From assembly GCF_003367905.1 (NCBI RefSeq), contig NZ_CP029462.1, positions 868,001 to 932,000 on the forward strand: 64,000 bases of DNA. The letters are read 5' to 3'. Shown one piece after another: positions 8,645-15,461 of this stretch. The stretch's first letter is position 1. The number at the start of each line of letters is the position of its first letter. Both the position numbers and the translations under genes were made by a program. Under the pieces are notes generated by a model. It was given only the letters and a program-made list of their open reading frames with translations. It did no database searches and was not told the DNA's origin. The stretch comes from Megasphaera stantonii (GTDB lineage: Bacteria; Bacillota; Negativicutes; Veillonellales; Megasphaeraceae).

Positions 8645-9515
8645 GAACTAGTTCCCTTCTCCGCATGGCGGCTTGCTGCAAATACTGCGTAATGGCCGGC
8701 GTGTCTTCCCGGCGGAGCATGTCGGCAAAGGTCTGCAGGGCGTCGCCGAAGCGGTCGATTTCGTACAAGAGATTTTCTTTATTGGATAAAAACAATTTTG
8801 TCCACAGCGGCGCGTTGATATCGGCGACCCGCGTGCCGTCGCGGAAGCTGCCGGCCACGAAAAATTTGGTCATCGGGCTCATGGCCTCGCTGTTGACCAA
8901 GGCCGTAGCCAGCACGTGAGGCAGGCTGCTCGTGTAGGCGATGAGCTTGTCGTGCTCCTCCGGCGACACGGTGACGACGTGGGCGCAGCCTAAGGCGTAG
9001 GCCATCGCCCGCACCTTGCCGATGTGCTCCGCCTTATTGGCCGGGCTCGGCACGATGATGTAATTCGCGCCGTCAAAGATTTCCGCCTGCGCCATGCCGT
9101 AGCCCTTGCCTTCCCGGCCGGCCATGGGATGTCCCGATATGAAATCGACGCCTGCCGGCAACATCCCTTCGATGGTCCGGGCCATGTCGCCCTTGATGCC
9201 CGTCACGTCCGTCAGGATTGCGCCGTCCTTGAAATGGGCGGCGTTGCCGCGGATAAACTCCAGCATGGCGTCGGCGGCCATGCAGAAGATGAGCATGTCG
9301 GCCTGGGCCAGGAATTCCCCGCCGGCCTGATGGCCTTCGTCGATCACGCCGTCGGCGAGGGCCGCCTGCAGCGCCTCTTCGTCAACGTCGACGGCGATGA
9401 GCTTCGCCGTGCCCAAACGGCGCAGCCCTTTAGCGTAGGAGCCGCCGATGAGGCCTAAGCCGATAATTCCGATTGTCTGTTCCGTTGCAAAATTGCAGTC
9501 TCCCTGTTCCATCAT
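8625..9515 (-). CDS. tyrA: Prephenate dehydrogenase
   Basis: A 296-residue NAD-dependent prephenate dehydrogenase (prephenate to 4-hydroxyphenylpyruvate, the Tyr branch). The Rossmann loop GLGLIGGS is at residues 19-26 and GHPMAGREGKG contains the catalytic-region His. There is no chorismate mutase domain and no C-terminal ACT domain, so feedback control is probably not through ACT here. Two ATGs are adjacent (9515 and 9512) after GAGGGGG; the second gives slightly better spacing. It is the second gene of the operon, 18 bp after aroF. Confidence 0.93.
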   Translation of the reverse strand: MMEQGDCNFATEQTIGIIGLGLIGGSYAKGLRRLGTAKLIAVDVDEEALQAALADGVIDEGHQAGGEFLAQADMLIFCMAADAMLEFIRGNAAHFKDGAILTDVTGIKGDMARTIEGMLPAGVDFISGHPMAGREGKGYGMAQAEIFDGANYIIVPSPANKAEHIGKVRAMAYALGCAHVVTVSPEEHDKLIAYTSSLPHVLATALVNSEAMSPMTKFFVAGSFRDGTRVADINAPLWTKLFLSNKENLLYEIDRFGDALQTFADMLRREDTPAITQYLQQAAMRRRELVHEKHTH

Positions 9516-9533
9516 ATCCCCCTCGGTCTGCCG

Positions 9534-10550
9534 TTATAATTCCCGGCCTACGATAGGCGCCAGCTGGCGCAGCGAATCCATGAGCCGGGCAAACATATCC
9601 GGCGTAATGGACTGGGCCCCGTCGCACAAGGCCTTGTCCGGATTATTATGTACTTCTATCATGACGCCGTCCGCTCCGGCAGCGATGGCCGCCTTGGACA
9701 GCGCTTCTACCATCCACCGCTTGCCCGTCGCGTGGCTCGGGTCTACGACGATAGGCAGGTGGCTCTTATGCTTGACGGCCAGCACGGCGCTGAGGTCCAG
9801 CGTGTTGCGGGTGTACGTTTCAAAGGTGCGGATGCCCCGTTCGCAGAGGATGACGTTGCGGTTGCCGCCGGCCATGATGTATTCCGCCGACATGAGCCAT
9901 TCTTCGATAGTCGCGCTGAGGCCGCGCTTGAGCAGGACGGGCTTGCGCGTCTTGCCGACGGCCTTGAGCAGCTCGAAGTTCTGCATGTTGCGGGCGCCGA
10001 TCTGAATGATGTCGACGTCGTCTTTCAAGAATAAGTCGATTTTATCGGCCGACATGATTTCCGTAACGACGGGCAGATGGGCTTTCTTCCCTGCCTGGCA
10101 GAGCATGTCCAGCCCCTTGTCCTGGAGGCCCTGGAACGAGTAGGGCGACGTGCGGGGCTTGAAAGCGCCGCCGCGCAGCATCGTCGCGCCGGCGGCCTTG
10201 ATGGCTTGGGCTACGCCTTCGATCTGCTCCGGCGTTTCTACGGAGCAGGGGCCGGCGATGACGGCCAGCTTCTTCCCGCCAATCTGTACACCGCCGACGT
10301 CGATGACCGTATCGGCCGGATGGAAGGTACGGCTGGCCCGCTTGTACGGCTCTTCTACGCGGATGACCTTGTCTACGTATTCATATCCTGCAATTTGCTC
10401 TCTATCGATAACCGACGTATTGCCGACTAATCCCAATATGGTTTTGCGCGCCCCCTTGCTGACGTCGATCTGAACGCCTTTGGCCTTGATGGAACTCATC
10501 AGCATATCGACGAATTCCTGCGGAGCATGTTGTTTCAATACGATAATCAT
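9534..10550 (-). CDS. aroF: DAHP synthase, class I-beta with N-terminal ferredoxin-like domain
   Basis: A 338-residue 3-deoxy-7-phosphoheptulonate synthase, condensing PEP and erythrose 4-phosphate. The first 70 or so residues (MIIVLKQHAPQEFVDML...) form the ferredoxin-like regulatory domain found in Thermotoga-type enzymes, which mediates feedback control. The catalytic barrel begins with VIAGPCSVE (GPCSVE at 100-105) and RGGAFKPRTSPYSFQG follows. It is the first structural gene of the aro operon, directly after a leader peptide and terminator, so it is the gene whose entry is gated. GGGGGTCTTTTATTT precedes the ATG. The symbol marks the function, not orthology to E. coli AroF. Confidence 0.94.
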   Translation of the reverse strand: MIIVLKQHAPQEFVDMLMSSIKAKGVQIDVSKGARKTILGLVGNTSVIDREQIAGYEYVDKVIRVEEPYKRASRTFHPADTVIDVGGVQIGGKKLAVIAGPCSVETPEQIEGVAQAIKAAGATMLRGGAFKPRTSPYSFQGLQDKGLDMLCQAGKKAHLPVVTEIMSADKIDLFLKDDVDIIQIGARNMQNFELLKAVGKTRKPVLLKRGLSATIEEWLMSAEYIMAGGNRNVILCERGIRTFETYTRNTLDLSAVLAVKHKSHLPIVVDPSHATGKRWMVEALSKAAIAAGADGVMIEVHNNPDKALCDGAQSITPDMFARLMDSLRQLAPIVGREL

Positions 10551-10575
10551 AAATAAAAGACCCCCATTTCATCAT

Positions 10576-10602
10576 AAAAAAAACAGGCTCACATGAGCCT
10601 GT
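10576..10602 (-). terminator. Attenuator terminator between leader peptide 1 and aroF
   Basis: On the minus strand ACAGGCTCA-TG-TGAGCCTGT, a perfect 9-bp stem, is followed by a run of seven or more Ts. It lies 36 bp after the leader stop codon and 26 bp before aroF. A terminator ahead of the first structural gene is the hallmark of attenuation. The 7-nt segment complementary to 10684-10690 in the leader (CTCATGT on the minus strand, 10591-10597) spans the loop and part of the 5' arm, giving a possible antiterminator pairing. Confidence 0.85.
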
Positions 10603-10637
10603 CCCAAATGCAGTGTCAAAAGGTATATGCAGGTAGC

Positions 10638-10811
10638 TTATATTCCCCCTGCCGCTAAGCGATACGATTTGCCGAAGTTTCTTCTCATGCGGATGTCATG
10701 CCTATTCAATTCGTCGCAGCAAAAATAGCCAGCGCTAAAATAAAAATAGCCCCAGCTAAAGTATGTAAAGACGTATTCAATTGCATGGTTCACGAAGGAT
10801 AGATTCTTCAT
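10638..10811 (-). CDS. Aromatic leader peptide 1, controls the aro operon
   Basis: A 57-residue leader ORF with 11 aromatic residues out of 18 at positions 13-30 (Y13 F15 Y17 F18 W20 Y22 F23 Y24 F25 Y29 F30), including VFTYFSW and FSAGYF. The ATG at 10811 has AAGGGAG upstream and lies about 40 bp downstream of a consensus-like promoter; an in-frame ATG at 10907 is upstream of that promoter and is rejected. An intrinsic terminator and then aroF follow. Stalling of the ribosome at the Phe/Tyr/Trp codons when these amino acids are scarce would favour readthrough; this mechanism is inferred by analogy with trpL/pheL leaders. A paralogue lies at 12626-12787. Confidence 0.88.
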   Translation of the reverse strand: MKNLSFVNHAIEYVFTYFSWGYFYFSAGYFCCDELNRHDIRMRRNFGKSYRLAAGGI

Positions 10812-10853
10812 GGCGATGCCGCTCCCTTTTGCAATATGCTGTATAATAATGCT

Positions 10854-10883
10854 ATTATATACTCCGAAAAAGCCTCTTGTCAA
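10854..10883 (-). promoter_or_regulatory. Promoter of the aro operon leader
   Basis: On the minus strand TTGACA (10878-10883) and TATAAT (10854-10859) are separated by 18 bp. Transcription would start about 35 bases before the leader ATG at 10811. This is a near-consensus vegetative promoter, consistent with control by attenuation rather than by initiation. Confidence 0.8.
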
Positions 10884-10945
10884 GACGAGAGGCCTAATGT
10901 TTTTCACCTAGCAGGCTGTAAAATTGTCCTTTTGCCCTGAAAATA

Positions 10946-10973
10946 TTTACAAAAGCTAAGTCTATGATATAAT
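10946..10973 (+). promoter_or_regulatory. Promoter of the divergent DAHP synthase gene
   Basis: TTTACA (10946-10951) and TATAAT (10968-10973) with 16-bp spacing precede the gene at 11044. No aromatic-rich leader ORF or terminator is visible in the 70 bases between them. Confidence 0.6.
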
Positions 10974-11043
10974 ATGCTATAATTCGAGTATTAATCGCAA
11001 AAAGGCCGACCGGCCGAAACTGCTTACAGGAGGGAATAGTATT

Positions 11044-12078
11044 ATGGCAATGCAAATTGAATTCATCAGAAAACTGCCGTCGCCGCAGGAGCTTATGGAA
11101 CAGTTCCCCATTGACGACCGCATCCGCAGCATCAAAGCGCAGCGCGACGAGACGATCCGCCGCATCCTGACCGGCGAAGACGACCGCTTCTTGCTCATCA
11201 TCGGGCCCTGCTCAGCCGACAACGAAGACGCCGTCGTCGACTACGCCCATCGCCTGGCCGCCGTGCAGGAAAAAGTCGCCGACACCATCTTCATCATTCC
11301 CCGCGTATACACCAACAAGCCGCGCACCATCGGCGTAGGCTACAAGGGCATGCTCCATCAGCCCGACCCGGAAGGCAAGGAAGACATGCTGGCCGGCATC
11401 ATTGCCATCCGCGAAATGAACGCCCGCATCGTCCGAGAAACGGGATTCACCTGCGCGGAAGAAATCCTCTATCCGGAAATCTACCGCTACTTGTCGGACC
11501 TCCTGTCCTACGCCGCCGTCGGAGCCCGCTCCGTCGAAGACCAGCTCCACCGCATGATTGCCAGCGGCGTCGGCATTCCCGTCGGCATGAAAAACCCGCC
11601 GTCCGGCGATATCTCAGTCATGCTCAACTCCATCGCCGCCGCCCAGCACTCCCAGGAATTCCTGTTCCGCGGCTGGGAAGTCCGCACGAAAGGCAATCCC
11701 CTGGCCCACGCCATCCTGCGCGGCTACGTCGACAACTTCGGCAACAGCCTGCCGAACTACCATTACGAAGACCTGCACAACCTGCTGGAAGCGTACGCCG
11801 AACGGAAGCTGGCGAACCCGGCCGCCGTCATCGACACCAACCACGCCAATTCCGGCAAAAAATATCTGGAACAAATCCGCATTGCCAAGGACGTCATGCA
11901 CAGCCGCCATATGTGCCCAGACATCCGCACCCTCGTCAAGGGCCTCATGATCGAAAGCTACATCGAAGACGGCAGCCAGAAAATCAGCGAAGGGACGTAC
12001 GGAAAATCCATCACCGACCCCTGCCTGGGCTGGGAAAAGACGGAACGGCTCATCCTCGAGCTGGCCGACCTCGTATAA
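11044..12078 (+). CDS. aroG: DAHP synthase, class I-alpha (AroF/G/H type)
   Basis: A 344-residue DAHP synthase of the E. coli AroFGH subfamily: no ferredoxin-like domain, but an N-terminal extension with the FPIDDRIRSIKAQRDETIRRIL segment typical of the regulated alpha class. IIGPCSADN carries GPCS at residues 54-57; GMLHQPDPEGKEDM, GIPVGMKNPPSGD and DTNHANSGKKY follow. RBS AGGAGGGAA precedes the ATG. It is transcribed away from the aro operon and has its own promoter and strong terminator. With aroF, the cell has two differently regulated entry enzymes to the pathway. Which amino acid inhibits it cannot be read from the sequence. Confidence 0.93.
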   Translation: MAMQIEFIRKLPSPQELMEQFPIDDRIRSIKAQRDETIRRILTGEDDRFLLIIGPCSADNEDAVVDYAHRLAAVQEKVADTIFIIPRVYTNKPRTIGVGYKGMLHQPDPEGKEDMLAGIIAIREMNARIVRETGFTCAEEILYPEIYRYLSDLLSYAAVGARSVEDQLHRMIASGVGIPVGMKNPPSGDISVMLNSIAAAQHSQEFLFRGWEVRTKGNPLAHAILRGYVDNFGNSLPNYHYEDLHNLLEAYAERKLANPAAVIDTNHANSGKKYLEQIRIAKDVMHSRHMCPDIRTLVKGLMIESYIEDGSQKISEGTYGKSITDPCLGWEKTERLILELADLV

Positions 12079-12090
12079 CGTCAGACAGAA

Positions 12091-12138
12091 ACATCCCCGC
12101 AATTCCTCGTGTCAGAGGAACTGCGGGGATGTTTTTTC
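12091..12138 (+). terminator. Intrinsic terminator after the class I-alpha DAHP synthase
   Basis: The long stem ACATCCCCGCA-TTCCTC / GAGGAA-TGCGGGGATGT (12091-12132, one internal mismatch) is followed by TTTTTT. It starts 12 bp after the stop codon. The opposite strand lacks a good T-run. Confidence 0.88.
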
Positions 12139-12145
12139 ATGCCTG

Positions 12146-12556
12146 TTAAATGGAATTGAGAAGGATATATCCCTTGCCGCGCAGAAACGTTTCCGTTTCG
12201 GGCTCGCTGGTCTTGAATACGGCTACGGGCGTCGACGTCTGGCGGTTGTACGAAATGTATAAGTAGTCGATCGATACGTTCGCTTCCTGCAAATTCGACA
12301 AAATGCCGTCCAGCGTGCCCGGCGCATCGGACATGTCAATGGCCAGCACCTTGTCCAGGCGGCACTGGTAGCCTGCATCCTGCAGGGCCTTCAGGGCCTT
12401 GTCCGGGTCCGTCACGATGAGGCGGATGATGCCGAATTCGGCGCTGTCGTTGGCCAGCATCGTATAAATATTGATGTGGGCCTGAGCCAAGACCGACGTG
12501 ATGCAGCGCAGGGCGCCCTTCTTATTTTCGGCAAACAATGAAATTTGATTCAGCAT
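12146..12556 (-). CDS. Tandem ACT-domain protein under aromatic leader control
   Basis: A 136-residue protein that consists almost only of two ACT domains (about residues 1-66 and 70-136), beginning MLNQISLFAENKKGALRCITSVLAQAHINI. ACT domains bind amino acids and act as allosteric sensors; free-standing double-ACT proteins of this type occur widely in Firmicutes without a settled function. I start at the ATG at 12556, which has GGAGGACTTATC upstream; the longer frame to 12580 would enter the attenuator. An aromatic leader peptide and terminator precede it, so it should be made when Phe/Tyr/Trp are scarce. A role as aromatic amino acid sensor is inference. Confidence 0.85.
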   Translation of the reverse strand: MLNQISLFAENKKGALRCITSVLAQAHINIYTMLANDSAEFGIIRLIVTDPDKALKALQDAGYQCRLDKVLAIDMSDAPGTLDGILSNLQEANVSIDYLYISYNRQTSTPVAVFKTSEPETETFLRGKGYILLNSI

Positions 12557-12577
12557 GATAAGTCCTCCACTTCTCCA

Positions 12578-12606
12578 CAAAAAAAGCAGGCTGCCATGAG
12601 CCTGCT
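12578..12606 (-). terminator. Attenuator terminator before the ACT-domain gene
   Basis: On the minus strand AGCAGGCT-CATGGC-AGCCTGCT is followed by TTTTTTTG, ending 22 bp before the ACT gene start. The segment GCTCATG (12595-12601) can pair with CATGGGC at 12665-12671 inside the leader ORF with one G-U pair, which parallels the arrangement at leader 1. Confidence 0.83.
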
Positions 12607-12625
12607 CGAATCCATCTGTATGATG

Positions 12626-12787
12626 CTATACGCCGCTGAAAACGGGTTCCGCCGTCTTCCCTATGCCCATGTCCCCATTGTCTCTATTGTATTCTCCGTA
12701 GCCGAAATAGCCGGCGCTAAAAAAGCTCCAGCTAAAGTACGTAAAGACAGATGCAATTGTCATAGGCAAAGATGACAAAACCTTCAT
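12626..12787 (-). CDS. Aromatic leader peptide 2, paralogue of leader 1
   Basis: A 53-residue leader ORF, too short for a 60-residue cut-off. It contains VFTYFSW at residues 14-20, exactly as in leader 1, then SFFSAGYFGYGEYNRD; ten aromatic residues lie between 15 and 33. The ATG at 12787 has AAGGAGACC upstream. The DNA around the core also resembles leader 1 (for example CCAGCTAAAGTA.GTAAAGAC on the plus strand in both). A promoter, this ORF, a terminator and the ACT-domain gene are in order. Together the two leaders form a small family of aromatic attenuators within 2 kb. Confidence 0.88.
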   Translation of the reverse strand: MKVLSSLPMTIASVFTYFSWSFFSAGYFGYGEYNRDNGDMGIGKTAEPVFSGV

Positions 12788-12830
12788 TTAGATGGTCTCC
12801 TTTGTGTAATAATTAAAATTTGTTGGTGCC

Positions 12831-12860
12831 ATTGTATACCTAAACGAAGGTTGTTGTCAA
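12831..12860 (-). promoter_or_regulatory. Promoter of leader 2
   Basis: On the minus strand TTGACA (12855-12860) and TACAAT (12831-12836) are separated by 18 bp, the same spacing as at leader 1, and lie about 45 bases before the leader ATG. Confidence 0.75.
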
Positions 12861-12879
12861 GAAAAATTTAAACTATATC

Positions 12880-13767
12880 CTACCAGGCCGGCGGCGTCGA
12901 CGGCGTAACGACGCGGAACGTATAGCCCTGCTGCTTCAGCATGGCGATGATGGGCGGCAGGGCCTTGACCGTCTCCTCATGGCCGGCAGCATCGTGCATT
13001 AATATGATAAGATGCGTATTTAAATACGGTCTGGCCGCCAGCTGGCTCCGCAGGTTTTCCACGGCCTTCGCCGCCGTTTTGCCCGTGCCGTCGGCATCGC
13101 CCGTCAAGGCGTTCCAGCCGACGTCGACGTAGCCTATATCCTGAATCGCCTGCCAGTATTCCTTCGTGAAGTGGCCGGCCGTACCGCCCGGCGCCCGGGA
13201 AATGACCGGCCGGACGCCGATGATATGGTAAATCATCTCTTCTGTTTTCAGCAGCTCGTCTATATAGGCCTGGGGAGAGCTGTACAATTTTTTGTAGTCG
13301 TGGCTGTACGAATGGACGCCGATGGCGTGGCCCGACTGATATATGCGGCGCACCACGTCGGGATAGCGGCCTACGTTCCGTCCGGTCAGGAAGAACGTCG
13401 CCCGTATATGCTCACGCTCTAAGATATCCAGTATTTTCTCCGTATTCGCCCGGTTCGGCCCGTCGTCAAAGGTCAGGTAGGCGACGTGGTCGCCGTAAAA
13501 GTAAGACCGCTTCGCGCCGTACGTCTGCGGCAATCCCTTGGCCCGGCGTTCCCGCGTCGTATACCGATCGTATACAGGCAGGTCGTTGTCCGCCGGCGGC
13601 AGGGAAAATTCATCTCCTACGTATACCTCCTTGGCCTGTCGTTCAAAGGGCAGGACGACGGACCGCACCCGGTCGAAGGAATGGCTCATGACGTGCATCG
13701 TAAGGCCGGCCGAAGCCAGGACGACGATGAGCACGCAGCCCAAGGCTAATTTCAATTTTGCTATCAT
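12880..13767 (-). CDS. Membrane-anchored polysaccharide deacetylase (CE4/NodB)
   Basis: A 295-residue protein with one N-terminal hydrophobic segment (residues 5-24), likely a signal anchor, then a NodB homology domain. Carbohydrate esterase 4 motifs are present: TFDDGP at 99-104, the metal-binding HSYSH at 152-156, RAPGG at 191-195, VDVGWN near 215-219, and LIILMHD near the C-terminus. Such enzymes remove N-acetyl groups from peptidoglycan or other polysaccharides outside the cytoplasm; the substrate here is unknown. It is the last gene of a minus-strand run of four (SUFU, FAD subunit, YqeC, this), 20 bp after YqeC. A functional link with those genes is unclear. Confidence 0.9.
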   Translation of the reverse strand: MIAKLKLALGCVLIVVLASAGLTMHVMSHSFDRVRSVVLPFERQAKEVYVGDEFSLPPADNDLPVYDRYTTRERRAKGLPQTYGAKRSYFYGDHVAYLTFDDGPNRANTEKILDILEREHIRATFFLTGRNVGRYPDVVRRIYQSGHAIGVHSYSHDYKKLYSSPQAYIDELLKTEEMIYHIIGVRPVISRAPGGTAGHFTKEYWQAIQDIGYVDVGWNALTGDADGTGKTAAKAVENLRSQLAARPYLNTHLIILMHDAAGHEETVKALPPIIAMLKQQGYTFRVVTPSTPPAW

Positions 13768-13787
13768 ATACTGTAAGCGCTTTCTTT

Positions 13788-14561
13788 CTATCTAGGTTCG
13801 TAGGAAACGTACTGGCGAATAGTGCAGGCTTCCCTGTAGCCGTCGGCCAATACGCTGGCGACCAGTCCGAAATCTTCCATTTCGTCCAGCAAGGCTTCCG
13901 TCATGCGGTGCTGCACGGCGTTATACCCCGTGCAGAATAAAATGCGGGCGCAGGGCATGCCGCGGAACATGCCGCGGGGATGCTTGATGAGCTTTGCCAG
14001 CATGGCCGGCGTAATGACGGCGCCCTGAGACCGGCCCATGATCATCGTCGCCGTTTCAATGCCTTCTACCTTTTCCGGAAGAAGCGAGTTTCCCAGCATT
14101 TGCAGGTTCAGCACGCCGATAATCGTATCGCAGTTTACCGGAACGGGCACGTCGTCGGGGAGAGGCGCTTTCAGCCATTTGCCCTTGGCTCCGTCTCCTT
14201 CAATGAGGATATACCAGGCCGGATGCCGTACCTTGAGCTGCTCGATGACCTTCGTCGGCAGGCCTGTGTAGCAGTCGTTGCCATCGAGGCCCCAAAACCA
14301 GGCCGGCACGCGGCCGTCGGCAATGCGGGCTGCGCAGAATGCTTCTCCTTTTTCGACGTCGGACGTGCAGATGACGTCGAAGGGCTCTACATTATCGATG
14401 TAAGCGCTGTCCATGGGGACGGTGCTGCTGATCATGATGGGCAGCTTGCTGTTGTGGCCGTATTTCCCCAGCCGTTCCAATACAGTCGTCTTGCCGCCGG
14501 CCCCGACGATTGCCGTAATGCCCGGCTTCAGCATGCGCAGCCACCGATTATCTTGATACAT
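13788..14561 (-). CDS. yqeC: YqeC-like accessory protein of selenium-dependent molybdenum hydroxylases
   Basis: A 257-residue P-loop protein of the YqeC family (putative selenium-dependent hydroxylase accessory protein). The Walker A-like GAGGKTT lies at residues 20-26 and the family signature EGDGAKGKWLKAP at 121-133. RBS AAGGAGGAG precedes the ATG. Known YqeC genes sit beside selenium-dependent molybdenum hydroxylase genes and are thought to help mature their Mo-Se cofactor. Here the immediate neighbour is a molybdenum-hydroxylase FAD subunit, which fits, but no catalytic subunit, 2Fe-2S subunit, selD or yqeB is present in the window. Confidence 0.85.
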   Translation of the reverse strand: MYQDNRWLRMLKPGITAIVGAGGKTTVLERLGKYGHNSKLPIMISSTVPMDSAYIDNVEPFDVICTSDVEKGEAFCAARIADGRVPAWFWGLDGNDCYTGLPTKVIEQLKVRHPAWYILIEGDGAKGKWLKAPLPDDVPVPVNCDTIIGVLNLQMLGNSLLPEKVEGIETATMIMGRSQGAVITPAMLAKLIKHPRGMFRGMPCARILFCTGYNAVQHRMTEALLDEMEDFGLVASVLADGYREACTIRQYVSYEPR

Positions 14562-14591
14562 AGACGAATCTCCTCCTTTTGATGATGCCCT

Positions 14592-15410
14592 TTATCTTTT
14601 TCCGGCCTTCTGCAGCTGGGCGCTGCGGCCTTTCCACGCTTCCTTAATCAGCTTGCGGACCATGTCGACAGTCAGGCTCCGCCGTTCCTGCTCGGAGCAG
14701 GTACCGTAATTGGCAAAGTCCAATTCCTCGCTGGCCAGATGAGCCACGTTCTCCCGTACAGCCATCCCCTTTTCCGTCAGCTCCGCGCTGGCCGTTTCGG
14801 CAATGGCGGCGACGCCGGGACGGCCGCCCACGACGACGCGCCATTCATCGTCCAGGGCCGCTACGGCTCCCGTCAGGTACGGTTCGTCCGTCGGCAGCTT
14901 GCGATAGGCTGCAAAGGCCGTGTATACCTCTTCCTTCGCAATGACGACCTGCGAAACCATCTCCCGCATAGGCGGGCAGGGAATGTAGTCGGCAAGGTTC
15001 ATGCGCCCCTTTCCTTCCAGGACGACGTCGACGCGCAGCGACATCAGCACGGGCAGCACGACGGAAAAGGGCGCCTTCACGGCGACGACTCCGCCAATCG
15101 TCGCTTTCTTCTCGTCGGAATTCTTGATATCCCGAATACACCGGCATATGGCGCCGCCGGCGATGGCCTGCACGACCGGCGATTTCTCCAAGTCGGCCAG
15201 CGTCGTCATGGCTCCGATAGCCACTTCGTCGCCGGCGTCGCGGATATACCGCAGCCCGGCCTTCGATAAGTCGACGATGAGGCCGTAATGGTCTTTCTTG
15301 TATTTTAAGCCCTGGGCTCCAGCCAAAAATACGGCGGAAGCGGCGTCGCGGTATACCTGGTACGCCTCTTCCGGGCTCTGCGGTACTGCAATCGTATCAC
15401 TTGTAACCAA
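14592..15410 (-). CDS. FAD-binding subunit of a molybdenum hydroxylase (XdhB/CoxM-like)
   Basis: A 272-residue protein resembling the FAD-binding middle subunit of xanthine dehydrogenase-type enzymes: a PQSPEEAYQVY start, LAGAQGLKYKK (FAD pyrophosphate region), IGAMTTLADLEKSP, the ATIGGVVA segment, and a C-terminal CO-dehydrogenase-like cap. The start is TTG at 15410, after AAGGAGATG. The usual partners, a small 2Fe-2S protein and a large Mo subunit, are absent nearby. It is flanked by a SUFU protein and YqeC. It may serve a hydroxylase encoded elsewhere, or act as a stand-alone flavoprotein. Confidence 0.85.
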   Translation of the reverse strand: MVTSDTIAVPQSPEEAYQVYRDAASAVFLAGAQGLKYKKDHYGLIVDLSKAGLRYIRDAGDEVAIGAMTTLADLEKSPVVQAIAGGAICRCIRDIKNSDEKKATIGGVVAVKAPFSVVLPVLMSLRVDVVLEGKGRMNLADYIPCPPMREMVSQVVIAKEEVYTAFAAYRKLPTDEPYLTGAVAALDDEWRVVVGGRPGVAAIAETASAELTEKGMAVRENVAHLASEELDFANYGTCSEQERRSLTVDMVRKLIKEAWKGRSAQLQKAGKR

Positions 15411-15461
15411 ACTGGGTGCATCTCCTTTCTTGTTTATATATATTCGCTTTATCTTGTCTTT

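Noticed and set aside
10576-10850. T-box riboswitch upstream of aroF
   Set aside because: The minus-strand leader is occupied by a short aromatic-rich ORF, and I do not see a T-box sequence of the TGGNACCGCG type before the terminator.
10812-10907. N-terminal extension of leader peptide 1 to an ATG at 10907
   Set aside because: This ATG lies upstream of the promoter at 10854-10883, and the ATG at 10811 has an RBS and aligns with leader 2.
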